Assembly: GCA_964036045.1 (NCBI GenBank)
Contig: OZ038381.1
Span: 119,180,343-119,244,342 of the forward strand
Direction of reading: 5' to 3'
DNA length: 64,000 nucleotides
DNA from: Eutreptiella sp. 'Long Island Sound 2002'
Lineage: Eukaryota > Euglenozoa > Euglenophyceae > Eutreptiales > Eutreptiaceae
Every line of letters begins with the position of its first letter. Position 1 is the first letter of the stretch. Both the position numbers and the translations under genes were made by a program. The notes beneath the pieces were generated by a model. The model was not told the DNA's origin, did not search any database, and worked only from the letters and a program-made list of their open reading frames with translations. This document shows, piece after piece, positions 22,001 to 35,477 of this stretch.

Positions 22001-23074
22001 CCCTTGAGTTGGGGTTAGGACTCGCAATCCACGCTTTGCTGTGTGCCACGTTGAGTTGGGGTTAGGGACTCACAATCCACGCTTTGTTGTGTGGCCCCTT
22101 GAATTGGGGTTCGGGTCTCGCAATCCACGCTTTGTTGTGTGGCCCCTTGAGTTGGGGTTAGGGACTCGCAATCCACGGTTTTTTGCGTGGACCCTTGAGT
22201 TAGGGTTGGGGACTCGCAATCCAGGCTTTGTTGCGTGGCACGTTCCGTTTGGGGTCAGGGACTCGCAATCCACGCTTTGTTGTGTGGCCCCTTGAGTTGG
22301 GGTTCGGGGCTTTGTTGTGTGGCCCCTTGAGTTGGGGTTAGGGACTGGCAATCCACGCTTTGTTGCGTGGCCCCTTGAGGTGGGGTTAGGGACTCGCAAT
22401 CCAGGCTGTGTTGCGTGGCCGCTTGCGTTGGGGTTAGGGACTCGCAATCCAGGCTTTGTTGCGTGGCCCCTTGAGTTGGGTTAGGGACTCGCAATCAACG
22501 CTTTGTTGTGTGGCCCCTTGAGTTGGGGTTAGGGACTCGCAATCCACGCTTTGTTGGGTGGCCCCTTGAGTTGGGGTTAGAGACTTCTAATCCTAGCTTT
22601 TTTCTGTGGCCCCTTGAGTTGGGGTTAGGGACTCGCAATCCACGCTCTGTTGTGTGGCCCCTTGAGTTGGGGTTAGGGACTCGCAATCCACGCTTTGTTG
22701 CGTGGCCCCTTGAGTTGGGGGTAGGGACTCGAAATCCACGCTTTGTTGCCTGGCCCCTTGAGTTGTTGTTAGGGACTCGCAACCCACGCTTTCTTGTGTG
22801 GCCCCTTGAGTTGGGGTTACGGACTCGCAATCCACGCTTTGTTGCGTGGCCCCTTGAGTTGGGGTTAGGGACTCGCAATCCACGCTTTGTTGCGTGGCCC
22901 CTTGAGTTGGGGTTAGGGACTCGCAATCCACGCTTTGCTGTGTGCCACGTTGAGTTGGGGTTAGGGACTCACAATCCACGCTTTGTTGTGTGGCCCCTTG
23001 AGTTGGGGTTAGGGACTCGCAATCCACGCTTTGTTGCGTGGCCTCTTGAGTTGGGTTAGGGACTCGCAATCCAC

Positions 23075-26000
23075 GCTTTGCCGTGTTGCCTCTTGAGTTG
23101 GGGTTAGGGACTCGCAATCCACGATTTGTTGCGTGGCCCCTTGAGTTGGGGCTCGGGACTCGCAATCCACGCTTTGTTGCGTGGCCCTTTGAACTAGGGT
23201 TGGCGACTCGCAATTCACGCTGCCTTGTGTGGCCCCTTGAGTTGGGGTTAGGGACTCACAATCCACGCTTTGTTGTGTGGCCCCTTGAGTTGGGGCTAGG
23301 GACTCGCAATCCAGGCTTCGTTGTGTGGCCCCTTGAATTGGGGTTAGGGACTCGCAATCCACGGTTTGTTGTGTGGCCCCTTGAGTTGGGGTTGGCGACT
23401 CGCAATCCACGCTTTGTTGCGTGGCCCCTTGAGTTGGTCTTAGGGACTCGCAATCCACGCTTTGTTGTGTGGCCCCTGGAGTCGGGGTTAGGGACTGGCA
23501 ATCCACGCTTTGTTGTGTGGCCTCGTGAGTTGGGTTAGGGACTCGCAATCCACGCTTTGTTGTGTGGCACCCTGATTTGGGGTTAGGGACTCGCAATCCA
23601 CGCTTTGTTGCGTGGCCCCCTGAGTTGGGGTTGGCGACTCGCAATCCACGCTTTGTTGCGTGGCCCCTTGAGTTGGGCTTAGTGACTCGCAATCCACGCT
23701 TTGTTGCGTGGCCCCTTCAGTTGGGGCCCGCAATCCACGCTTTATTGCGTGGCCTCTTGAGTTGGGGTTAGGGACTCGCAATCCACGCTTTGTTGCGTGG
23801 CCCCTTGAGTTGGTGTCACGGACTCGCAATCCACGCTTTGCTGCGTGGCCCCCTGAGTAGGGGTTAGGAACTTGCAATCCACACTTTGTTGCGTGGCCCC
23901 TTGAGTTGGGGTTAGGGACTCCCAATCCACGCTTTGTTGTGTGGCCTCTTGATTTGGGGTTAGGGACTCGCAATCCACGCTTTGTCGTGTGGCACCCTAA
24001 TTTGGGGTTAGGGACTCGCAATCCACGCTTTGTTGCGTGGCCCTTTGAGTTGGGCTTCGCGACTCGCAATCCACGCTTTGTTGCGTGGCCCCTTGAGTTG
24101 GGCTTAGGGACTCGCAATCCACGCTTTGTTGCGTGGCCCCTTGAGTTGGTGTCAGGGACTCGCAATCCACGCTTTGTTGCGTGGCCCCCTGAGTAGGGGT
24201 TAGGGACCTGCAATCCACGCTTTGTTGCGTGGCCCCTTGAGTTGGGGTTAGGGACTCGCAATCCACGCTTTGTTGTGTGGCCCCTTGAGTTGGGGTTAGG
24301 GACTCGCAATCCACGCTTTCTTGTGTGGCCCCTTGAGTTGGGGTTAGGGACTCGCAATCCACAGTTTGTTGCGTGGCACGTTCCGTTTGGGGTCAGGGAC
24401 TCGCAATCCACGCTTTGTTGTATGGCACGTTCCGTTTGGGGTCAGGGACTCGCAATCCACGCTTTGTTGTGTGGCCCCTTGAGTTGGGGTTGGCGACTCG
24501 CAATCCACGCTTTGTTGCGTGGCCCCTTGAGTTGGGCTTAGGGACTCGCAATCCACGCTTTGTTGTGTGGCCCCTGGAGTTGGGGTTGGCGACTCGCAAT
24601 CCACGCTTTGTTGCGTGGCCCCTGCAGTTGGGGCCCGCAATCCACGCTTTGTTGCGTGGCCTCTTGAGTTGGGGTTAGGGACTCGCAATCCACGCTTTGT
24701 TGCGTGGCCCCTTGAGTTGGTGTCAGGGACTCGCAATCCACGCTTTGTTGCGTGGCCCCCTGAGTAGGGGTTAGGGACTTGCAATCCACACTTTGTTGCG
24801 TGGCCCCTTGAGTTGGGGTTAGGGACTCCCAATCCACGCTTTGTCGTGTGGCACCCTGATTTGGGGTTAGGGACTCGCAATCCACGCTTTGTTGCGTGGC
24901 CCTTTAAGTTGGGCTTCGCGACTCGCAATCCACGTTTTGTTGCGTGGCCCCTTGAGTTGGGGTTAGGGACTCGCAATCCGCGCTTTGCCGTGTTGCCTCT
25001 TGAGTTGGGGTTAGGGACTCGCAATCCACGCTTTGTTGCGTGGCCCCTTGAGTTGGGGCTCGGGACTCGCAATCCACGCTTTGTTGCGTGGCCCTTTGAA
25101 CTAGGGTTGGCGACTCGCAATTCACGCTGCCTTGTGTGGCCCCTTGAGTTGGGGTTAGGGACTCACAATCCACGCTTTGTTGTGTGGCCCCTTGAGTTGG
25201 GGCTAGGGACTCGCAATCCAGGCTTCGTTGTGTGGCCCCTTGAATTGGGGTTAGGGACTCGCAATCCACGGTTTGTTGTGTGGCCCCTTGAGTTGGGGTT
25301 GGCGACTCGCAATCCACGCTTTGTTGCGTGGCCCCTTGAGTTGGTCTTAGGGACTCGCAATCCACGCTTTGTTGTGTGGCCCCTGGAGTCGGGGTTAGGG
25401 ACTGGCAATCCACGCTTTGTTGTGTGGCCTCGTGAGTTGGGTTAGGGACTCGCAATCCACGCTTTGTTGTGTGGCACCCTGATTTGGGGTTAGGGACTCG
25501 CAATCCACGCTTTGTTGCGTGGCCCCCTGAGTTGGGGTTGGCGACTCGCAATCCACGCTTTGTTGCGTGGCCCCTTGAGTTGGGCTTAGTGACTCGCAAT
25601 CCACGCTTTGTTGCGTGGCCCCTTCAGTTGGGGCCCGCAATCCACGCTTTATTGCGTGGCCTCTTGAGTTGGGGTTAGGGACTCGCAATCCACGCTTTGT
25701 TGCGTGGCCCCTTGAGTTGGTGTCACGGACTCGCAATCCACGCTTTGCTGCGTGGCCCCCTGAGTAGGGGTTAGGAACTTGCAATCCACACTTTGTTGCG
25801 TGGCCCCTTGAGTTGGGGTTAGGGACTCCCAATCCACGCTTTGTTGTGTGGCCTCTTGATTTGGGGTTAGGGACTCGCAATCCACGCTTTGTCGTGTGGC
25901 ACCCTAATTTGGGGTTAGGGACTCGCAATCCACGCTTTGTTGCGTGGCCCTTTGAGTTGGGCTTCGCGACTCGCAATCCACGCTTTGTTGCGTGGCCCCT

Positions 26001-26888
26001 TGAGTTGGGCTTAGGGACTCGCAATCCACGCTTTGTTGCGTGGCCCCTTGAGTTGGTGTCAGGGACTCGCAATCCACGCTTTGTTGCGTGGCCCCCTGAG
26101 TAGGGGTTAGGGACCTGCAATCCACGCTTTGTTGCGTGGCCCCTTGAGTTGGGGTTAGGGACTCGCAATCCACGCTTTGTTGTGTGGCCCCTTGAGTTGG
26201 GGTTAGGGACTCGCAATCCACGCTTTCTTGTGTGGCCCCTTGAGTTGGGGTTAGGGACTCGCAATCCACAGTTTGTTGCGTGGCACGTTCCGTTTGGGGT
26301 CAGGGACTCGCAATCCACGCTTTGTTGTATGGCACGTTCCGTTTGGGGTCAGGGACTCGCAATCCACGCTTTGTTGTGTGGCCCCTTGAGTTGGGGTTGG
26401 CGACTCGCAATCCACGCTTTGTTGCGTGGCCCCTTGAGTTGGGCTTAGGGACTCGCAATCCACGCTTTGTTGTGTGGCCCCTGGAGTCGGGGTTAGGGAC
26501 TGGCAATCCACGCTTTGTTGCGTGGCCCCTGCAGTTGGGGCCCGCAATCCACGCTTTGTTGCGTGGCCTCTTGAGTTGGGGTTAGGGACTCGCAATCCAC
26601 GCTTTGTTGCGTGGCCCCTTGAGTTGGTGTCAGGGACTCGCAATCCACGCTTTGTTGCGTGGCCCCCTGAGTAGGGGTTAGGGACTTGCAATCCACACTT
26701 TGTTGCGTGGCCCCTTGAGTTGGGGTTAGGGACTCCCAATCCACGCTTTGTCGTGTGGCACCCTGATTTGGGGTTAGGGACTCGCAATCCACGCTTTGTT
26801 GCGTGGCCCTTTGAGTTGGGCTTCGCGACTCGCAATCCACGTTTTGTTGCGTGGCCCCTTGAGTTGGGGTTAGGGACTCGCAATCCGC
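23075..26888 (+). repeat. Tandem duplication, 1,907-bp period, two copies
   Basis: Copies are about 23,075-24,981 and 24,982-26,888. They share rare monomers such as TTTGCCGTGTTGCC, CCCCTTCAGTTGGGGCCCGC or its CTGCAG relative, and CACGTTCCGTTTGGGGTCA, in the same order at an offset of 1,907. Only scattered single-base differences separate them. Parts of the same order recur less exactly up to about 28.7 kb. Confidence 0.88.
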
Positions 26889-29800
26889 GCTTTGTTGCGT
26901 GGCCTCTTGAGTTGGGGTTAGGGACTCGCAATCCACGCTTTGTTGCGTGGCCCCTTGAGTTGGGGTTAGGGACTCGCAATCCAGGATTTGTTGCGTGGCC
27001 CCTTGAGTTGGGGTTAGGGACTCGCAATCCACAGTTTGTTGCGTGGCCCCCTGAGTAGGGGTTAGGGACCTGCAATCCACGCTTTGTTGCGTGGCCCCTT
27101 GAGTTGGGGCTAGGGACTCGCAAACCACACTTTGTTGTGTGGCCCCTTGAGTTGGGGTTAGGGACTCGCAATCCAGGCTTTGTTGCGTGGCCCCTTGAGT
27201 TGGGGTTAGGGACTCGCAATCCACAGTTTGTTGCGTGGCACGTTCCGTTTGGGGTCAGGGACTCGCAATCCACGCTTTGTTGCGTGGCCCCTTGAGTTGG
27301 GCTTCGCGACTCGCAATTCACGCTTTGTTGCGTGGCCCCTTGAGTTGGGGTCAGGGACTCGCAATCCACGCTTTGTTGCGTGGCCCCTTGAGTTGGGGTT
27401 AGGGACTCGCAATCCAAGCTTTGTTGTTTGGCCCCTTGAGTCGGGGTTAGGGACTCGCAATCCACACTTTGTTGTGTGGCACCTTGAGTTTGGGTTAGGG
27501 ACTCGCAATCCACGCTTTGTTGCGTGGCCTCTTGAGTTGGGGTTAGGGACTCGCAATCCACGCTTTGTTGTGTGGCACCTTGAGTTAGGGTTAGGGCCTC
27601 GCAATCCACGCTTTGTTGTGTGGCCCCTTGAGTTGGGGTTAGGGACTCGCAATCCACGCTTTGTTGCGTGGCCCCTTGAACTAGGGTTGGCGACTCGCAA
27701 TTCACGCTGTCTTGTGTGGCCCCTTGAGTTGGGGTTAGGGAGTCGCAATCCACGCTTTGTTGCGTGGCCCCTTGAGTTGGGGCTAGGGACTCGCAATCCA
27801 CGCTTTGTTGTGTGGCACGTTGAGTTGGGGTTAGGGACTCGCAATCCAAGCTTTGTTGTTTGGCCCCCTGAGTTGGGGTTAGGGACTCGCAATCCACACT
27901 TTGTTGTGTGGCACCTTGAGTTTGGGTTAGGGACTCGCAATCCACGCTTTCTTGTGTGCCACGTTGAGTCGGGGTTAGGGACTTGCAATCCACGCTTTGT
28001 TGTGTGGCCCCTTGAGTTGGGGTTAGGGACTCGCAATCCACACTTTGTTGCGTGGCCCCTTGAGTTGGGGTTAGGGACTCCCAATCCACGCTTTGTTGTG
28101 TGGCCCCTTGAGTTGGGGTTAGGGACTCGCAATCCACGCTTTGTCGTGTGGCACCCTGATTTGGGGTTAGGGACTCGCAATCCACGCTTTGTTGCGTGGC
28201 CCTTTGAGTTGGGCTTCGTGACTCGCAATCCACGCTTTGTTGCGTGGCCCCTTGAGTTGGGGTCATGGGCTCGCAATCCGCGCTTTGTTGCGTGGCCTCT
28301 TGAGTTGGGGTTAGGGACTCGCAATCCACGCTTTGTTGCGTGGCCCCTTGAGTTGGGGTTAGGGACTCGCAATCCAGGATTTGTTGCGTGGCCCCTTGAG
28401 TTGGGGTTAGGGACTCGCAATCCACAGTTTGTTGCGTGGCCCCCTGAGTAGGGGTTAGGGACCTGCAATCCACGCTTTGTTGCGTGGCCCCTTGAGTTGG
28501 GGTTAGGGACTCGCAATCCACGCTTTGTTGTGTGGCCCCTTGAGTTGGGGTTAGGGACTCGCAATCCAGGCTTTGTTGCGTGGCCCCTTGAGTTGGGGTT
28601 AGGGACTCGCAATCCACAGTTTGTTGCGTGGCACGTTCCGTTTGGGGTCAGGGACTCGCAATCCACGCTTTGTTGTATGGCACGTTCCGTTTGGGGTCAG
28701 GGACTCGCAATCCACGCTTTGTTGCGTGGCCCCTTGAGTTGGGGTTAGGGACTCGCAATCCAAGCTTTGTTGTTTGGCCCCTTGAGTTGGGGTTAGGGAC
28801 TCGCAATCCACACTTTGTTGTGTGGCACCTTGAGTTTGGGTTAGGGGCTCGCAATCCACGCTTTCTTGTGTGCCACGTTGAGTCGGGGTTAGGGACTCGC
28901 AATCCACGCTTTGTTGTGTGGCCCCTTGAGTTGGGGTTAGGGACTCGCAATCCACGCTTTGTTGCGTGGCCCCTTGAGTTGGGGTTAGGGACTCGCAATC
29001 CACGCTTTGTTGCGTGGCCTCTTGAGTTGGGTTAGGGACTCGCAATCCACGCTTTGTTGTGTGGCACCTTGAGGTGGGGCTAGGGACTCGCAATCCACGC
29101 TTTGTTGTGTGGCCCCTTGAGTTGGGGTTAGGGACTCGCGATCCACGCTTTGTTGCGTGGCCCCTTGAACTAGGATTGGCGACTCGCAATTCACGCTGTC
29201 TTGTGTGGCCCCTTGAGTTGGGGTTAGTGAGTCGCAATCCACGCTTTGTTGCGTGGCCCCTTGAATTGGGGCTAGGGACTCGCAATCCACGCTTTGTTGT
29301 GTGGCACGTTGAGTTGGGGTTAGGGACTCGCAATCCAAGCTTTGTTGTTTGGCCCCCTGAGTTGGGGTTAGGGACTCGCAATCCACACTTTGTTGTGTGG
29401 CACCTTGAGTTTGGGTTAGGGACTCGCAATCCACGCTTTCTTGTGTGCCACGTTGAGTCGGGGTTAGGGACTCGCAATCCACGGTTTGTTGCGTGGCCCC
29501 TTGAGTTGGGGTTAGGGACTCGCAATCCACGCTTTGTTGCGTGGCCCCTTGAGTTGGGGTTAGGGACTCGCAATCCACGCTTTGTTGCGTGGCCTCTTGA
29601 GTTGGGTTAGGGACTCGCAATCCACGCTTTGTTGTGTGGCACCTTGAGTTGGGGTTAGGGCCTCGCAATCCACGCTTTGTTGCGTGGCCCCTTGAGTTGG
29701 GGTTAGGGACTCGCAATCCACGCTTTGTTGCGTGGCCCCTTGAACTAGGGTTGGCGACTCGCAATTCACGCTGTCTTGTGTGGCCCCTTGAGTTGGGGTT

Positions 29801-30364
29801 AGGGAGTCGCAATCCACGCTTTGTTGCGTGGCCCCTTGAGTTGGGGCTAGGGACTCGCAATCCACGCTTTCTTGTGTGGCCCCTTGAGTTGGGGTTAGGG
29901 ACTCGCAATCCAAGCTTTGTTGTTTGGCCCCCTGAGTTGGGGTTAGGGACTCGCAATCCACACTTTGTTGTGTGGCACCTTGAGTTTGGGTTAGGGACTC
30001 GCAATCCACGCTTTGCTGTGTGCCACGTTGAGTTGGGGTTAGGGACTCACAATCCACGCTTTGTAGTGTGGCCCCTTGAATTGGGGTTCGGGTCTCGCAA
30101 TCCACGCTTTGTTGTGTGGCCCCTTGAGTTGGGGTTAGGGACTGGCAATCCCCGCTTTGTTGCGTGGCCTCTTGAGTTGGGGTTAGGGACTCGCAATCCA
30201 CGCTTTGCTGTGTGCCACGTACAGTTGGGGTCAGCGACTCGCAATCCACGCTTTGTTGTGTGGCCCCTTGAGTTGGGGCTAGGGACTCGCAATCCACGCT
30301 TTGTTGCGTGGCCCCTTGAGTTGGGGTTAGGGACTCGCAATCCACGCTTTGTTGCGTGGCCTCT

Positions 30365-31514
30365 TGAGTTGGGTTAGGGACTCACAATCCACGCTTTGTT
30401 GTGTGGTACCTTGAGTTGGGGTTAGGGCCTCGCAATCCACGCTTTGTTGCGTGGCCCCTTGAGTTGGGGTTAGGGACTCGCAATCCACGCTTTGTTGCGT
30501 GGCCCCTTGAACGAGGGTTGGCGACTCGCAATTCACGCTGTCTTGTGTGGCCCCTTGAGTTGGGGTTAGGGAGTCGCAATCCACGCTTTGTTGCGTGGCC
30601 CCTTGAGTTGGGGCTAGGGACTCGCAATCCACGCTTTGTTGTGTCGCACGTTGAGTTGGGGTTAGGGACTCGCAATCCAGGCTTTGTTGTGTGGCCCCTT
30701 GAGTTGGGGTTAGGGACTCGCAATCCACGCTTTGTTGCGTGGCCCCTTGAGTTGGGGTTGGCGACTCGCAATCCACGGTTTGTTGCGTGGCCCCTTGAGT
30801 TGGGGTTAGGGACTCGCAATCCAGGCTTTGTTGTGTGGCCCCTTGAGTTGGGGTTAGGGACTCGCAATCCACGCTTTGTTGCGTGGCCCCTTGAGTTGGG
30901 GTTAGGGACTCGCAATCCACGCTTTGTTGCGTGGCCTCTTGAGTTGGGTTAGGGACTCACAATCCACGCTTTGTTGTGTGGTACCTTGAGTTGGGGTTAG
31001 GGCCTCGCAATCCACGCTTTGTTGCGTGGCCCCTTGAGTTGGGGTTAGGGACTCGCAATCCACGCTTTGTTGCGTGGCCCCTTGAACGAGGGTTGGCGAC
31101 TCGCAATTCACGCTGTCTTGTGTGGCCCCTTGAGTTGGGGTTAGGGAGTCGCAATCCACGCTTTGTTGCGTGGCCCCTTGAGTTGGGGCTAGGGACTCGC
31201 AATCCACGCTTTGTTGTGTCGCACGTTGAGTTGGGGTTAGGGACTCGCAATCCAGGCTTTGTTGTGTGGCCCCTTGAGTTGGGGTTAGGGACTCGCAATC
31301 CACGCTTTGTTGCGTGGCCCCTTGAGTTGGGGTTGGCGACTCGCAATCCACGGTTTGTTGCGTGGCCCCTTGAGTTGGGGTTAGGGACTCGCAATCCAGG
31401 CTTTGTTGTGTGGCCCCTTGAGTTGGGGTTAGGGACTCGCAATCCACGCTTTGTTGCGTGGCCCCTTGAGTTGGGGTTAGGGACTCGCAATCCACGGTTT
31501 GTTGCGTGGCCCCT
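30365..31514 (+). repeat. Tandem duplication, 575-bp period, two copies
   Basis: Copies 30,365-30,939 and 30,940-31,514 match at an offset of 575 (twelve monomers less one base). Diagnostic words are GTGTGGTACCTTGAG, GAACGAGGGTTGGC and TTGTGTCGCACG. The two look almost identical, so the event is recent. Confidence 0.88.
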
Positions 31515-32411
31515 TGAGTTGGGGTTAGGGACTCGCAATCCACACTTTGTTGTGTGGCCCCTTGAGTTGGGGTTAGGGACCATGAATCCGCGCTTTGTTG
31601 TGTGGCCCCTTGAGTTGGGGTTAGGGACTCGCAATTCCCGCTTTGTTGCGTGGCCCCTTGAGTTGGGGTTAGGGACTCGCAATCCACGCTTTGTTGCGTG
31701 GCCCCTTGAGTTGGGTTAGGGACTCGCAATCCACGCTTTGTTGTGTGGCACCTTGAGTTGGGGTTAGGGCCTCGCAATCCACGCTTTGTTGTGTGGCACG
31801 TTGAGTTGGGGTTAGGGACTCGCAATCCAAGCTTTGTTGTTTGGCCCCCTGAGTTGGGGTTAGGGACTCGCAATCCACACTTTGTTGTGTGGCACCTTGA
31901 GTTTGGGTTAGGGACTCGCAATCCACGCTTTGCTGTGTGCCACGTTGAGTCGGGGTTAGGGACTCGCAATCCACGCTTTGTTGCGTGGCCCCTTGAGTTG
32001 GGGTTAGGGACTCGCAATCCACGCTTTGTTGCGTGGCCTCTTGAGTTGGGTTAGGGACTCGCAATCCACGCTTTGTTGTGTGGCCCCTTGAGTTGGGGTT
32101 AGGGCCTCGCAATCCACGCTTTGTTGCGTGGCCCCTTGAGTTGGGGTTAGGGACTCGCAATCCACGCTTTGTTGCGTGGCCCCTTGAACTAGGGTTGGCG
32201 AGTCGCAATTCACGCTGTCTTGTGTGGCCCCTTGAGTTGGGGTTAGGGAGTCGCAATCCACGCTTTGTTGCGTGGCCCCTTGAGTTGGGGCTAGGGACTC
32301 GCAATCCACGCTTTGTTGTGTGGCACGTTGAGTTGTGGTTAGGGACTCGCAATCCAAGCTTTGTTGTTTGGCCCCCTGAGTTGGGGTTAGGGACTCGCAA
32401 TCCACACTTTG

Positions 32412-35400
32412 TTGTGTGGCACCTTGAGTTTGGGTTAGGGACTCGCAATCCACGCTTTGCGGTGTGCCACGTTGAGTTGGGGTTAGGGACTCACAATCCA
32501 CGCTTTGTTGTGTGGCCCCTTGAATTGGGGTTCGGGTCTCGCAATCCACGCTTTGTTGTGTGGCCCCTTGAGTTGGGGTTAGGGACTCGCAATCCACGCT
32601 TTGCTGTGTGCCACGTACAGTTGGGGTCAGCGACTCGCAATCCACGCTTTGTTGTGTGGCCCCTTGAGTTGGGGTTAGGGACTCGCAATCCACGCTTTGT
32701 TGCGTGGCCCCTTAAAATAGGGTTGGCGACTCGCAATTCACGTTGTCTTGTGTCGCCCCTTGAGTTGGGGTTAGGGAGTCGCAATCCACGCTTTGTTGCG
32801 TGGCCCCTTGAGTTGGGGCTAGGGACTCGCAATCCACGCTTTGTTGTGTGGCACGTTGAGTTGGGGTTAGGGTCTCGCAATCCACGCTTTGTTGTGTGGC
32901 CCCTTGAGTTGAGGTTAGGGACTCGCAATCCACGCTTTGTTGCGTGGCCCCTTGAGTTGGGGTTGGCGACTCGCAATCCACGCTTTGTTGCGTGGCCCCT
33001 TGAGTTGGGCTTAGGGACTCGCAATCCACGCTTTGTTGTGTGGCCTCGTGAGTTGGGTTAGGGACTCGCAATCCACGCTTTGTTGTGTGGTACCCTGATT
33101 GGGGGTTAGGGACTCGCAATCCACGCTTTGTTGCGTGGCCCCTTGAGTTGGGGTTGGCGACTCGCAATCCACGCTTTGTTGCGTGGCCCCTTGAGTTGGT
33201 GTCAGGGACTCGCAATCCATGCTTTGTTGCGTGGCCCCTTGAGTTGGGGTTAGGGACTCGCAATCCACGCTTTGTTGCGTGGCCCCTTGACTTGGGGTTG
33301 GCGACTCGCAATCCACGCTTTGTTGCGTGGCCCCTTGAGTTGGGGTTAGGGACTCGCAATCCACGGTTTGTTGCGTGGCCCCTTGAGTTGGGGTTAGGGA
33401 CTCGCAATCCACACTTAGTTGTGTGGCCCCTTGAGTTGGGGTTAGGGACCATGAATCCGCGCTTTGTTGTGTGGCCCCTTGAGTTGGGGTTAGGGACTCG
33501 CAATTCCCGCTTTGTTGCGTGGCCCCTTGAGTTGGGGTTAGGGACTCGCAATCCACGCTTTGTTGCGTGGCCCCTTGAGTTGGGGTTGGGGACTCGCAAT
33601 CCACACTTTGTTGTGTGGCCCCTTGAGTTGGGGTTAGGGACTCGCAATCCACGCTTTGTTGGGTGGCCCCTTGAGTTGGGGTTAGAGACTTGTAATCCAC
33701 GCTTTGTTGTGTGGCCCCTTGAGTTGGGGTTAGGGACTCGCAATCCGCGCTTTGTTGTGTGGCCACTTGAATTGGGTTAGGGACTCGCAATCCACGGTTT
33801 GTTGTGTGGCACCTTGAGTTGGGGTTAGGGCCTCCCAATCCACGCTTTGTTGCATGGCCCCTTGAGTTGGGGTTAGGGACTCGCAATCCACGCTTTGTTG
33901 TGTGGCCTCTTGAGTTGGGTTAGGGACTCGCGAACCACGCTTTGTTGTGTGGCACCTTGAGTTTGGGTTAGGGACTCGCAATCCACGCTTTGCGGTGTGC
34001 CACGTTGAGTTGGGGTTAGGGACTCTCAATCCACGCTTTGTTGTGTGGCCCCTTGAATTGGGGTTCGGGTCTCGCAATCCACGCTTTGTTGTGTGGCCCC
34101 TTGAGTTGGGGTTAGGGACTCGCAATCCACGCTTTGCTGTGTGCCACGTACAGTTGGGGTCAGCGACTCGCAATCCACGCTTTGTTGTGTGGCCCCTTGA
34201 GTTGGGGTTAGGGACTCGCAATCCACGCTTTGTTGCGTGGCCCCTTAAAATAGGGTTGGCGACTCGCAATTCACGTTGTCTTGTGTGGCCCCTTGAGTTG
34301 GGGTTAGGGAGTCGCAATCCACGCTTTGTTGCGTGGCCCGTTGAGTTGGGGCTAGGGACTCGCAATCCACGCTTTGTTGTGTGGCACGTTGAGTTGGGGT
34401 TAGGGTCTCGCAATCCACGCTTTGTTGTGTGGCCCCTTGAGTTGAGGTTAGGGACTCGCAATCCACGCTTTGTTTCGTGGCCCCTTGAGTTGGGGTTGGC
34501 GACTCGCAATCCACGCTTTGTTGCGTGGCCCCTTGAGTTGGGCTTAGGGACTCGCAATCCACGCTTTGTTGTGTGGCCTCGTGAGTTGGGTTAGGGACTC
34601 GCAATCCACGCTTTGTTGTGTGGCACCCTGATTTGGGGTTAGGGACTCGCAATCCACGCTTTGTTGCGTGGCCCCTTGAGTTGGGGTTGGCGACTCGCAA
34701 TCCACGCTTTGTTGCGTGGCCCCTTGAGTTGGTGTCAGGGACTCGCAATCCACGCTTTGTTGCGTGGCCCCTTGAGTTGGGGTTAGGGACTCGCAATCCA
34801 CGCTTTGTTGCGTGGCCCCTTGACTTGGGGTTGGCGACTCGCAATCCACGCTTTGTTGCGTGGCCCCTTGAGTTGGGGTTAGGGACTCGCAATCCACGGT
34901 TTGTTGCGTGGCCCCTTGAGTTGGGGTTAGGGACTCGCAATCCACACTTAGTTGTGTGGCCCCTTGAGTTGGGGTTAGGGACCATGAATCCGCGCTTTGT
35001 TGTGTGGCCCCTTGAGTTGGGGTTAGGGACTCGCAATTCCCGCTTTGTTGCGTGGCCCCTTGAGTTGGGGTTAGGGACTCGCAATCCACGCTTTGTTGCG
35101 TGGCCCCTTGAGTTGGGGTTGGGGACTCGCAATCCACACTTTGTTGTGTGGCCCCTTGAGTTGGGGTTAGGGACTCGCAATCCACGCTTTGTTGGGTGGC
35201 CCCTTGAGTTGGGGTTAGAGACTTGTAATCCACGCTTTGTTGTGTGGCCCCTTGAGTTGGGGTTAGGGACTCGCAATCCGCGCTTTGTTGTGTGGCCACT
35301 TGAATTGGGTTAGGGACTCGCAATCCACGGTTTGTTGTGTGGCACCTTGAGTTGGGGTTAGGGCCTCCCAATCCACGCTTTGTTGCATGGCCCCTTGAGT

Positions 35401-35477
35401 TGGGGTTAGGGACTCGCAATCCACGCTTTGTTGTGTGGCCTCTTGAGTTGGGTTAGGGACTCGCGAACCACGCTTTG
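32412..35477 (+). repeat. Tandem duplication, 1,533-bp period, two copies
   Basis: Copies are about 32,412-33,944 and 33,945-35,477. Markers such as TTTGCGGTGTGCC (32,457 and 33,990), CCTTAAAATAGGG (32,709 and 34,242) and GGGACCATGAATCCGC keep the 1,533 offset. Differences are few. Confidence 0.88.
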
